Source: Desulfoscipio gibsoniae DSM 7213
GTDB taxonomy: Bacteria > Bacillota > Desulfotomaculia > Desulfotomaculales > Desulfallaceae
NCBI RefSeq assembly: GCF_000233715.2
Contig: NC_021184.1
Span: 4,522,001-4,586,000, forward strand
Reading direction: 5' to 3'
Length of the DNA: 64,000 bases
The notes beneath the pieces were generated by a model. It had not been told where the DNA came from, ran no database searches, and saw only the letters and a program-made list of their open reading frames with translations. The translations under genes and the position numbers were made by a program. Positions 45,280 through 53,264 of the stretch are shown here, one piece after another; positions within the stretch are counted from its first letter, which is position 1, and the number at the start of each line of letters is the position of its first letter.

Positions 45280-45420
45280 GAAGACAACCGGGCGATCCGC
45301 TTGGGACCTCCCGGCTGAAAAGCTCTTTAATGTGTTAAATTGTTAACGCAGCGAGGGACTGTCCCCTTTTGGGAGGAACTGGATGGGGCCGCCAGGCCTC
45401 GGCCAGATCCGACCCGTGCA
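45280..45420 (-). repeat. Composite palindromic element, copy 15
   Basis: Hairpin B (45283-45318, CAACCGGGCGATCCGCTTGG..CCTCCCGGCTG), then hairpin A (about 45352-45420) with a diverged GGATGGGGCCGCCAGGCC core, ending TCCGACCCGTGCA, about 110 bases from the end of the S-layer-like gene. Confidence 0.8.
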
Positions 45421-45529
45421 TTTCTTACAAAGAGGTGCCCCCAGAGGATTTAACCCCCGGGGGCACAGACCATTGGCACGCGTTTACAACTAATAAGTTA
45501 AATGCCTGGTACGTTCTTTGTTAAATCAT

Positions 45530-48109
45530 TTACGGCAAATCAACTACTTTCTGAGCATTGTTTACATTACCGGCAACGTCTGTAAGATTTGCTGTTACAT
45601 CAGCAGCAAAAGCAGTATCATTTGCGCCATCGGTGTTTGCTACTGTTAATTCAGTATTTGCAGCGTTCCAGGTAAAGGTCAATGTTCCTGACACTTTTGC
45701 CGCATCTATCGCAGTCTCAACAGCAGTCTTGCCAGCAGCAGATAATGCTTCAGAGAATGTAACCTTAGCAGAATCACCATGCGCAATCTGTGCTGTTATA
45801 GCAGTTGCGACAGTCGGCAGAACACCATCAGTTACAGTAACGGTAATGTAGTCAGAATATGCACCTGAAGAAGCGATCACGCGGAATTTCGCACTGTCCT
45901 TGGTGAATGTGGTATCGCCACCAACTTCAGTTACACTAACTGCTCCACCAGCAACCGCAACAGTATCGGTTGCCATACCGGTCACACCGTCCATAGGAGC
46001 GAGTAAAGTTGTTTCAGTACCACTTAAGGAATATCCACCGAACTGGTCAGTGACCCATACAAAAACGTCCTGAGCTCCGCTTTGGTCGGCATTGTTATAT
46101 CCAGCAGCATTTGCTACGGTGTACTCTTCAACATCCTTGGTTGTCGTGGCTTTAGCATTAGTAACGCTCGGTGTAACATTCTTGAATGTAACAGAAACTG
46201 CCTGAGAAGCATCCTTGGAAATCGTTACATCTTTAGACAGAGTTTTCACGGTGTCGGCAGCATTGACAATCACTGTCAACTTAGCAGTGACATCTTTGTC
46301 AGCAACAACTACGTTATTAGTATCAATGTAGTATTTGCCATTTACCAGCCCAGTTACAACTTGAGCATTATCAGTAGCTACGCTAACTATACTCGATACA
46401 GGAACTGTATAAGTATTGCCACTGGCATCAGTAGCCGTTACTTTGATCTCCTTAGCGTATCCGGCGTCAACAGCGGCTGCATCAACAGCAGCAGCTCCTG
46501 CATTATGGTACAGTGTCGGGATATCACCTATGCTGTAAGTTACAGTCCCACTGTCGTTCTTAGCAACTGTAAAGGTGTAGGCTTTTTCTGCCACAGCCAC
46601 ACCGTCTTTCATCAGCTGAGCTTTAACAGTAGCAGTACCTTCCTTCAGCGCAGTAGCTACAACGCTTACAGTAGTAATATCCGCATCATCAGTTTTATTC
46701 AAGGAAACTACAGTGTTGTCAGTGGTAACGTAATGAACACTCCAGGAAGCGCTGTCTACTGCCGCATTACCATACTGATCTTTGCAATCGAATTGCAATG
46801 TCTGAGTTGCACCGACTAACATATTGTTACTTACAGTAGTATCTTTCTTAGTGTCGATAGTTGTTGGAGTTGCTGCATCATTAGCTGTTACTGTCACTTG
46901 TGCTTTCTGGCCAGAAGCATTTACAGTAATAGTAACGACTGAAGATGCACCCATAACCGCTGAGGCGGCAGGAGTGATTTTTACGCAATCTTCGTATCCA
47001 GCATCAGCAGTAAAAATAACGGTGGCACCGACAACCTGGCTGTTATCTGCAGTTACAGTGTAATCAGCAGCATTCAGATCCTTGGTCGCAATAGCTGTGC
47101 CATACTTGTCAGCAACAGTTGCCTTAATGTATATGGGAGTTATAGCTCCGGCAGCAAACGATGCTGAATTTTTTTCCAGAGTTATTGAGTATGGTGCACT
47201 AGTATCTTCGTTAATTGTGATGTCAATGTTACTGCTTTCTCCAGAAGCCGGGCAAAGTGCTGTCAGCTTAACCGTGCCAGCTTTCAGGAACGCACTGATG
47301 ATAATTTTGTTGTTGGCATCAACCGAGACATTAGCAGCAGGCAGAATGGTTTCGTCTGAAGACTTGAAAATCACACCATTGCCTACATCACCAGTAACAA
47401 GTTTGCAATCTTCATTTAAGGTGTTTTTCGCGGTATAAGTTACTTCAACATTCTTAGTGCCAGTAGGGGTGAACATGGTTTTGCCTGTAGGCAGCTGTGC
47501 TGCACCTAATGTTACACTAGAAACGGTTGCTGTATTGACTACTTCTAAAGTCTTGGTAGCCTTAACACTACCGTACATAACTGTGACAACAACCTGGTCT
47601 TTAAGAGTAGCACCTGCTGCATTTAATTGGAATTTGCCAACTACTTGGTTGATTGTAGCATTTGCGGTTGTGTCAAAAGCAGTGATAGTTAATTTTGCGT
47701 CAGAAGCGGAAATGGTTGATTCTGTACCATACTGATTTGTGAACTTAATTGTGAGTGGTGCAGTTGCTGATTTCTGAAGAGCGTTGTTCGCAATCTCAAT
47801 GGATTGAACTGTTTCAGCAGCAACGGTAGTGGTTGCGGTATCTTTACCAGCTTCCAAATCCAACCCAGAAACTGTTACAGTATAATCTCCAGCAATGAAA
47901 TTGCCAGATGTTTTTTCTAAAGTTGCTACGGTTTTGTCATCATTCCATGTAGCAGCTTTTACATCCTCAGCAACAGTACCCCTTTTAACCGAGAAAACGG
48001 CTTTACTGGTATCGGTTACGGGAGCACTGAATGTTACCGCTAACTTATTAGCGTTAATAGCACTAAAGCTTCTGGTTTCCTGTATATTAAAAACCCCGAA
48101 AACCCGCAT
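45530..48109 (-). CDS. Large S-layer-like Ig-repeat protein cassette, no signal peptide
   Basis: 859 residues of beta-rich, Thr/Val/Ala/Asp-rich repeats. SFSAINANKLAVTFSAPVTD, then VTVSGLDLEAGKDTATTTVA, and near the end VTFSEALSAAGKTAVETAI and NLTDVAGNVNNAQKVVDLP are typical SbsA-Ig-like surface domains; two Cys-containing loops occur (ALCPASGES, NEDCKL). It lacks a signal peptide and SLH or other anchor domains, which in this family lie N-terminal. The start codon (ATG 48107-48109) sits inside a terminator hairpin with no ribosome site. The frame is intact over 2.6 kb, so it is probably a silent or recombinable cassette. It lies on the other strand from the 1-528 fragment. Confidence 0.65.
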   Translation of the reverse strand: MRVFGVFNIQETRSFSAINANKLAVTFSAPVTDTSKAVFSVKRGTVAEDVKAATWNDDKTVATLEKTSGNFIAGDYTVTVSGLDLEAGKDTATTTVAAETVQSIEIANNALQKSATAPLTIKFTNQYGTESTISASDAKLTITAFDTTANATINQVVGKFQLNAAGATLKDQVVVTVMYGSVKATKTLEVVNTATVSSVTLGAAQLPTGKTMFTPTGTKNVEVTYTAKNTLNEDCKLVTGDVGNGVIFKSSDETILPAANVSVDANNKIIISAFLKAGTVKLTALCPASGESSNIDITINEDTSAPYSITLEKNSASFAAGAITPIYIKATVADKYGTAIATKDLNAADYTVTADNSQVVGATVIFTADAGYEDCVKITPAASAVMGASSVVTITVNASGQKAQVTVTANDAATPTTIDTKKDTTVSNNMLVGATQTLQFDCKDQYGNAAVDSASWSVHYVTTDNTVVSLNKTDDADITTVSVVATALKEGTATVKAQLMKDGVAVAEKAYTFTVAKNDSGTVTYSIGDIPTLYHNAGAAAVDAAAVDAGYAKEIKVTATDASGNTYTVPVSSIVSVATDNAQVVTGLVNGKYYIDTNNVVVADKDVTAKLTVIVNAADTVKTLSKDVTISKDASQAVSVTFKNVTPSVTNAKATTTKDVEEYTVANAAGYNNADQSGAQDVFVWVTDQFGGYSLSGTETTLLAPMDGVTGMATDTVAVAGGAVSVTEVGGDTTFTKDSAKFRVIASSGAYSDYITVTVTDGVLPTVATAITAQIAHGDSAKVTFSEALSAAGKTAVETAIDAAKVSGTLTFTWNAANTELTVANTDGANDTAFAADVTANLTDVAGNVNNAQKVVDLP

Positions 48110-48132
48110 GGGACAAGGGCTTGAGGGGTTTG
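48089..48132 (-). terminator. Terminator-like leader of the S-layer cassette
   Basis: On the minus strand CCCCTCAAGCCC pairs with GGGTTTTCGGGG and is followed by TTTTTAATATA. The same structure with shared sequence precedes the cassette at 11380. Nothing coding in 48133-48229. Confidence 0.6.
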
Positions 48133-48229
48133 TTAACTTTTCATTGTGGTCTTAATGGATATAATTATTAGCAGGTTCCATAAGGTTAGGAGAAATTAGA
48201 TAATTATTCATAATAGATTTTCTTATAAA

Positions 48230-48469
48230 TCACTGATATGCTACACTTTTTTCGTAAAGAACCTCGGGATCAATATCTGCTTGATTGCTCCACTCTATGC
48301 TATCAAAACTCACCCGAACCGATCTAAATAAATTCTTGTCTTTTAATTCCCTAAAAATTCCTTTGTTCAGATAAGGCGTCATATCAAATAACCTTTTTTC
48401 TCCGTTTTCAAAGGTTAAAAGCAGTCTATAGCTCTCCAAAGGTTCAACTCCTACTACAGACACATACAT
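48230..48469 (-). CDS. DUF2442 protein (probable antitoxin-like partner)
   Basis: 79 residues. VVGVEPLESYRLLLTFENGE, KRLFDMTPYLNKGIFRELKD and FDSIEWSNQADIDPEVLYEK are conserved DUF2442 blocks. It follows a DUF4160 gene by 12 bases; the two families are often paired and have been proposed as toxin-antitoxin-like modules. Activity not shown. Confidence 0.8.
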   Translation of the reverse strand: MYVSVVGVEPLESYRLLLTFENGEKRLFDMTPYLNKGIFRELKDKNLFRSVRVSFDSIEWSNQADIDPEVLYEKSVAYQ

Positions 48470-48481
48470 AATTCATCACCT

Positions 48482-48748
48482 CTATTTCAAAGGTTCAATT
48501 TTAAACGGCAATTCGCTATTCATTGCCAACACCCAGTTTGCCAATAAATCTTCCTGTCTTAATTCTGCCCAAGCAAGGACAAGTTTAAGCTGTTTTTTAG
48601 GGAGACTCCCATTAGTTAGTTCACAAGTATTTATATCAATTATCGCCTTATGCTTCCCATAATATGCATGAAAGTGAGGCGGGTTATGCTCACCAGGGGC
48701 GCAATACATTCTTATAATTATCCCATAAAACATACAAATGGTCGGCAT
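48482..48748 (-). CDS. DUF4160 protein
   Basis: 88 residues from ATG 48748 with AAGGTGAT upstream. MPTICMFYGIIIRMYCAPGE, HNPPHFHAYYGKHKAIIDIN and LVLAWAELRQEDLLANW are the DUF4160 signature (HxPPHFHA). First gene of a two-gene operon with DUF2442. Confidence 0.85.
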   Translation of the reverse strand: MPTICMFYGIIIRMYCAPGEHNPPHFHAYYGKHKAIIDINTCELTNGSLPKKQLKLVLAWAELRQEDLLANWVLAMNSELPFKIEPLK

Positions 48749-48819
48749 TATATCACCTTTTTCCCTACAATACTCCACATCTATTATACCATAAAAACAC
48801 ACTCGTGGAATAAATATTT

Positions 48820-49578
48820 TTACTGGTTTCTTAAGAGCGTTTCCACTTCCCGCTTAAACCCATACTTCATCAGGTATTCCACTAACGCCCCTTCCATTAC
48901 TCCCCTTAAAGCGACCTTCTTTTCTTTGCTAAATTCCACAGCCAGCTTGGCGACAACCTCGCTCATATAAATGGCCTTAGTCCTTACCTCCCCTGGAACA
49001 GCGTAACGTGGAATGATGCCATCCTCCCTGGTGCCGGTGATTAGCTGATATAGTTCATCCCGGTTTTCATAGAGGAAGCGGAGGAAGGGCAAATATTCCC
49101 CAAGCCCTTCCGGTATTTCCCCGTTATTTAGTTGAGCAGTTGGTCCCGGTATTGGCTCTGGCATTGATTGACTGACCGGCTCCGGCACATCAATCCTGCC
49201 CACCGTCTTAACGTAGTTGTTTTTATGGACGTTCCACTCGTAGCCCTTGGTTTTCATATACTCAGCCATTTCCTTGTGGTCTTGAAAGCCCTCCTGCTTG
49301 GCCACCAGCCTGGGGTCTGCTCCTTCCATCTCAAAGGCGGTAATGATGCTGGCTACCTTGGTGGGTGCGTAGCTTTTGGGGTCCGGTTTTTCCAGTCTGT
49401 TCCGCATAGGAAAATACTGACCCTGCTGGCTGTCAAAGGCAAAATTCTTCCGGCGCATGTACATATCAAGGCTCTTCCAACTCTTGTACTTCAGCTCTGC
49501 CGCCACTTCATCCCTGGTTTTAAACTTTAACATTTCAATAATCTGCTTAACCTTCTCATCATAAATTGGCTTTTTCAT
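48820..49578 (-). CDS. Putative phage-associated DNA-binding protein
   Basis: 252 residues. The N-terminus (KQIIEMLKFKTRDEVAAELK, then WKSLDMYMRRKNFAFDSQQG) looks like a helix-turn-helix, followed by a second copy-like region (KMAEYMKTKGYEWNVHKNNY type), a Pro-rich linker, and a C-terminal helical part (TKAIYMSEVVAKLAVEFSKE, then LVEYLMKYGFKREVETLLRN). The last 20 residues also survive as a scrap at 10135-10211. Not recognised by family; position next to the integrase suggests a prophage regulator or excision partner. Confidence 0.5.
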   Translation of the reverse strand: MKKPIYDEKVKQIIEMLKFKTRDEVAAELKYKSWKSLDMYMRRKNFAFDSQQGQYFPMRNRLEKPDPKSYAPTKVASIITAFEMEGADPRLVAKQEGFQDHKEMAEYMKTKGYEWNVHKNNYVKTVGRIDVPEPVSQSMPEPIPGPTAQLNNGEIPEGLGEYLPFLRFLYENRDELYQLITGTREDGIIPRYAVPGEVRTKAIYMSEVVAKLAVEFSKEKKVALRGVMEGALVEYLMKYGFKREVETLLRNQ

Positions 49579-49593
49579 GGTGTTTCTCCTTCC

Positions 49594-50451
49594 CTACAAA
49601 AGATTAACCGCTTCAGTAAGCTTGCCCGTGTCCTGGTGCAGGTATCTGGATGTTACCCGAAGGCTTGAATGGCCCAGGAGTTTTTGGATACTGACCACCG
49701 AGGCCCCCTTCTCCAGTAGGTTCGAGCCAAAGGAGTGCCTAAGCACATGAGCGCTGATGGTTTTACTCCAGCCCAACTGTTCTACCGCATCATGGATGCA
49801 GCGATTGATATAACTGTCGGAAACCTTGCCGGTTCTAGCCAATGCAAAGAAGCGGTCGGAATCCGCCTTCCGGATGTGCTTTAGGTAATGGGTGAGAATC
49901 TGGTGGAGTTTATCATTGATGGGCACATCCCGATCCTTGCCGCCCTTGCCGTCAATGATGTGCAGCACTTTGCCTTCTAAATCCACGTCATTCAGTTTCA
50001 AATTTATCATTTCCGAAATCCGACCGCCGGTATAAAACATGGCTTGGACTACAGTTTTAATGACTGGTTGCTCAATGGCGGCTACCAATTCTCTCAGTTC
50101 ATCCTCGGTGATAAACTCCCGCTCCTTTTGCTTGATTTTCACCGGCTCCAAAAGGCTGGCGATGTTCTTGGTGCAGAGGTCTTTCTTGCAGCAGTAATTG
50201 TAAAAGCTGCGTAAAATATATAACGACCGGCTCCTGCTGGCTGATGCTGAGCCTCTTTCCTTTTCATAGAGCAAATAGTCCTCCAAATCCTGCAGCACAA
50301 TATCTTCTAAATACACCGGGCAGTTGTGCTTGACAGTCAAGAAGTTATTAAACCCTTTCAATTCTATGGCATAGCCCCGGATGGTTTCCTGCGATCTATC
50401 AATAAGGTGCATGTACTTTGCAAAACCCTCGATTGCTTGGTTTAAGAGCAT
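49594..50451 (-). CDS. Tyrosine site-specific recombinase (prophage integrase)
   Basis: 285 residues from ATG 50451, preceded by AAGGAGGG. N-terminal core-binding domain (IDRSQETIRGYAIELKGFNN), then catalytic Arg in MFYTGGRISEMINLKL, Lys in HIIDGKGGKDRDVPIND, HVLRHSFGSNLLEKGAS, LLGHSSLRVTSRYLH with catalytic His and Tyr. All active-site residues are present. It lies at the end of the late-gene block, next to the lysis genes, as the presumed integrase; no att site was identified. Confidence 0.85.
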   Translation of the reverse strand: MLLNQAIEGFAKYMHLIDRSQETIRGYAIELKGFNNFLTVKHNCPVYLEDIVLQDLEDYLLYEKERGSASASRSRSLYILRSFYNYCCKKDLCTKNIASLLEPVKIKQKEREFITEDELRELVAAIEQPVIKTVVQAMFYTGGRISEMINLKLNDVDLEGKVLHIIDGKGGKDRDVPINDKLHQILTHYLKHIRKADSDRFFALARTGKVSDSYINRCIHDAVEQLGWSKTISAHVLRHSFGSNLLEKGASVVSIQKLLGHSSLRVTSRYLHQDTGKLTEAVNLL

Positions 50452-50600
50452 TTCTCTCCCTCCTTTGGTAGGTAGCATATTACCGTTACATTGGGATAAC
50501 ATCAAGTTATAATTACCTAAAGATTTAACAAGAAAAGTTAAGTATTCGGGCGTTAAAAAAAAAGAAGCCCCGGACTGGTTTTCGTCCAAGGCTTTTATCT

Positions 50601-51257
50601 TCAAGGCGGCGGGTGTTTTTCCAATAATAATGCCGCCATCCTCTCAATTAAGGCAGCGGCATAGGCTCCGTTTACGGTTTTTCCTTCCCTGGCGTTTTGT
50701 TGCCAGTATTCAGGTGTATTAATTATTCCTTTGGCCACTAGAATCTTTAAGGCTTCTGCCAATTCATCCCTGGGCTGTTCGGTCAATGACTTCTTGAAAG
50801 TATGCCACCTGGCCCAGTTGTTTTCCCGCATGGTACCGGGGCAGATTTTCCGGCTGGCGTCATAGTGCCTGACCACCCTTTCCGGTGGAATGAAGTATTT
50901 GCCCATCAGGTGTTTGACCAGCTCCACCGTGTTGGCCACTGCCTTTTCGTAATCCCCGTCAGCGTTAATGCAAATTTCTACTCCGATGGAATTGCTGTTG
51001 GTAATGCCATATTTCCCGCCACCGTCACCGCAGTGCCAGGAAGCTTGGGAATCCTCCACCAGCTGCAGTATGCTCTTATCATCCACAAAGTAGTGGGCTG
51101 AGGCTTGCCGATCTCCACCGTTAAAATATTTATAGTGAGCCTCCGCATCAGCTCCTGCCCGTGGATTGCCGGTATCGTGAACGACAATGTACTTGATAGA
51201 CTGGCCGTTCCTGCTAGAGTGGTTATATTTTATAAGCTTCTTATTTATGTGCAGCAT
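50601..51257 (-). CDS. Phage endolysin, N-acetylmuramoyl-L-alanine amidase (Amidase_2)
   Basis: 218 residues. Zinc ligands fit IVVHDTGNPRAGA and VVRHYDASRKICPGTM; the catalytic Glu lies in SIGVEICINADGD. A C-terminal 45-residue region (ELAEALKILVAKGIINTPEY to ERMAALLLEKH) is a small domain seen in other Firmicutes endolysins. Cleaves the peptidoglycan amide bond at lysis, with the holin encoded just upstream (17-base overlap). Confidence 0.85.
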   Translation of the reverse strand: MLHINKKLIKYNHSSRNGQSIKYIVVHDTGNPRAGADAEAHYKYFNGGDRQASAHYFVDDKSILQLVEDSQASWHCGDGGGKYGITNSNSIGVEICINADGDYEKAVANTVELVKHLMGKYFIPPERVVRHYDASRKICPGTMRENNWARWHTFKKSLTEQPRDELAEALKILVAKGIINTPEYWQQNAREGKTVNGAYAAALIERMAALLLEKHPPP

Positions 51258-51663
51258 GTTGTCCCTCCTTGTCTTCTTTCAGGTTCAGCAATACCGATTT
51301 CAATTTTTCCGGTATAGGCAACCCAACCCTGGCGGCGTTTTCCATAATGCTCAAGCCTTCATTGGACAGGTAGAAAAATATCACAGCGGTACGAACGGCA
51401 CTGCCCTTTTCAATCAGATAGTAATCGATAATGTGACCTATGCCCACCAAGGAAAATATGAGTACCTTTTTGAAAATCCCCCGAAAGCCGATCTCACTGG
51501 AAAGTTTCTTTTCGATAACTGCCACCATCAGGCCGGTAATGTAGTCAATGGCCACAAAAGCCACTAAGGCTAATACTAAACCGTCATAGCCACCCAAGAA
51601 CCAACCGATATAGCCGCCAATAGCGGTAAAAGCCAGCTGCAGGGTATGAATGATATCTTTCAT
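51241..51663 (-). CDS. Phage holin (phi LC3/TcdE-type)
   Basis: 140 residues. YIGWFLGGYDGLVLALVAFV, AIDYITGLMVAVIEKKLSSE, GFRGIFKKVLIFSLVGIGHI and FFYLSNEGLSIMENAARVGL are typical of this holin family. Several hydrophobic helices, charged tail. Opens the membrane so that the amidase can act. Confidence 0.85.
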   Translation of the reverse strand: MKDIIHTLQLAFTAIGGYIGWFLGGYDGLVLALVAFVAIDYITGLMVAVIEKKLSSEIGFRGIFKKVLIFSLVGIGHIIDYYLIEKGSAVRTAVIFFYLSNEGLSIMENAARVGLPIPEKLKSVLLNLKEDKEGQHAAHK

Positions 51664-51710
51664 GCAATCGTCCTTCTTTCATAAAAAATAGACACCTGTC
51701 AAAGATGTCC

Positions 51711-52808
51711 TTATCGTGTGCTTTCTGTTTTGAAGTCCCCCAGGGCCGCTTTTAACTTCTGGGGGAGGGTAGGAAGGTTGTTGCCGAATGTGACGTTCAG
51801 TTTGAAGCCACTGGCCTCATGGATTTCCTGCACTTCAGTAATCCTGGTATCCATGGTCACGTTCCAGTCCTTGTTTTGAACGGTCACAACATCCCCAACA
51901 TCCCAATCCTGCTGATATTTAAATGGCCCAGCAGTTAAAACCTCGGCTTGAAAGGAAATGACCCGTTGATGCTCAGCCAACTTTGCTTCACCTTTTGCTG
52001 GCAGGTCAGCAGTATCTTTAACATCCCTGGCATCAACAAAGATAACGTGGCGATCCAGACCAGTAGCATCGCTGCCCAGCATCATGATTTCTCTATTGGC
52101 TCCCTCGTCTCGACCAGCTACGATTGCATAGTTACCAAAGCCCACCAAGCTATCAATAAATTCCTGACTTCTGATATTATCAAACTCTGGTGAGAAGATA
52201 ACCAGCGGGTTTATTTGCTGGCTGGCGGAAAAATCCCTTCCATTGTATATGTCAAATACCCACTTCCTTGCATTGAAGTCCGGATAGATATGCCAACCAA
52301 GGCCGGTGAGTGTGCTTATCTGTTCCAGTTCATCAGCCAGGTTCTTGTATCGTGTTTGCCATTTAATGATTTCTCCCCTTTGCTGGTCATCACCAATCAC
52401 AAGAAACGGAAATTCCATCTCCGATATCTGTAGACAGTTCCGCCGCACATAGTGTTTCATGACCGTTTCCGCATTGGCTTCCAGGATGTCGTAGGCTTGC
52501 CCGACAGGTGGGATGGTGATGCGCTGACTAAGGATAGTCCCCAATGCGTAACCCTTGATGGTGAGCATTTCTTCTCCCCGTTCACCTGCCTTGATTTCTT
52601 TGTGGCGGATGATGCCTACTTTCCCGGTATCTGCACCCAGCATAATCAGGTTGTTGATTTCAAGCTGCTCCGTATTTCGTACCTTCCGATTCGTGACCAG
52701 CTGGAATTCGCCAGGCGAGTGGTAGCTGCGGCAAAAGGTAAAGGAGAGATAGTTGTCTACCTCTCCCAATAAATCTAATCCCGGCGATAATATTCTAATC
52801 GGTTGCAT
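51711..52808 (-). CDS. Gp37-like siphovirus tail protein (ReqiPepy6-type)
   Basis: 365 residues. PIRILSPGLDLLGEVDNYLS, SFTFCRSYHSPGEFQLVTNR, HKEIKAGERGEEMLTIKGYA and DWDVGDVVTVQNKDWNVTMD fit siphovirus Gp37-like tail proteins. Part of the tail tip or baseplate by position; function inferred. Confidence 0.7.
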   Translation of the reverse strand: MQPIRILSPGLDLLGEVDNYLSFTFCRSYHSPGEFQLVTNRKVRNTEQLEINNLIMLGADTGKVGIIRHKEIKAGERGEEMLTIKGYALGTILSQRITIPPVGQAYDILEANAETVMKHYVRRNCLQISEMEFPFLVIGDDQQRGEIIKWQTRYKNLADELEQISTLTGLGWHIYPDFNARKWVFDIYNGRDFSASQQINPLVIFSPEFDNIRSQEFIDSLVGFGNYAIVAGRDEGANREIMMLGSDATGLDRHVIFVDARDVKDTADLPAKGEAKLAEHQRVISFQAEVLTAGPFKYQQDWDVGDVVTVQNKDWNVTMDTRITEVQEIHEASGFKLNVTFGNNLPTLPQKLKAALGDFKTESTR

Positions 52809-52831
52809 AAAAAAACACCCCTCTCAAGGTG

Positions 52832-52972
52832 TTACTCCATTTCCGCTAATACCTGCTGCACTGCCGCTTTCAGGTTCCCCAGTGCCGGTACCTGCTCCAC
52901 CGTGTAAACCCCGGCCAGTATGAGCGGCACCCATACGTTTTTAACTAGTGCCGAATTTCTATCAAAAGTCAT
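52832..52972 (-). CDS. CD1375-like small phage protein
   Basis: 46 residues: FDRNSALVKNVWVPLILAGV, YTVEQVPALGNLKAAVQQVL. Similar short proteins (CD1375 type) stand at this place in Firmicutes siphoviruses, next to tail-fibre genes. Start overlaps the upstream stop as TAATG. Role unknown. Confidence 0.65.
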   Translation of the reverse strand: MTFDRNSALVKNVWVPLILAGVYTVEQVPALGNLKAAVQQVLAEME

Positions 52973-53250
52973 TATGCTTCACCTCCTGCTAACAATATTG
53001 TCAGTTCCGCCATAGCCATCTGCAGCCCTTGGATTTGAACTTCAAGCTCTCGAAATTCAACAGCCGCAGGGGAATCTACATATTCCCACCAAACAGTCTC
53101 CGTTGCCTTGTCCGCCTTGATAATGGCGATCTTTCCTACTGGCTTCTCCTGCTCCGACAGCTTTTCCACCGCCACAGCTCTGGCCTTATCCGCCTCTGTC
53201 AAAACACTCTCATCGTAAACGATACTGCCGCTTTCAAATACATAAATCAT
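52972..53250 (-). CDS. Small phage protein with coiled-coil C-terminus
   Basis: 92 residues. An N-terminal part with Asp and Glu residues and ATETVWWEYVDSPAAVEFRE, followed by a helix (LEVQIQGLQMAMAELTILLA) that should form a coiled coil. Not recognised; the place in the operon suggests a tail-fibre accessory. Confidence 0.55.
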   Translation of the reverse strand: MIYVFESGSIVYDESVLTEADKARAVAVEKLSEQEKPVGKIAIIKADKATETVWWEYVDSPAAVEFRELEVQIQGLQMAMAELTILLAGGEA

Positions 53251-53264
53251 ATTAAAGCCCTCCC

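Larger units (their letters stand above)
44396..45420 (-). repeat. Right arm of the long inverted repeat
   Basis: Matches the reverse complement of 1399-1799 (44396-44796) and 533-1212 (44731-45420). Here the two blocks share a single hairpin-A copy at 44731-44796, unlike the left arm. No gene seen in 44396-45529. Confidence 0.8.

Noticed and set aside
533-45420. CRISPR array
   Set aside because: The repeats are dispersed, palindromic and in both orientations, with no regular spacers and no cas genes; VapD is Cas2-like but stands alone.
46082-48155. Several plus-strand ORFs opposite the S-layer-like gene
   Set aside because: Antisense to a 2.6-kb intact frame; composition is the mirror of its Thr/Val/Ala codons and no motifs are present.
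48820-50604. Prophage attachment site next to the integrase
   Set aside because: No tRNA gene and no matching direct repeat is visible, and the other prophage end is outside the window.
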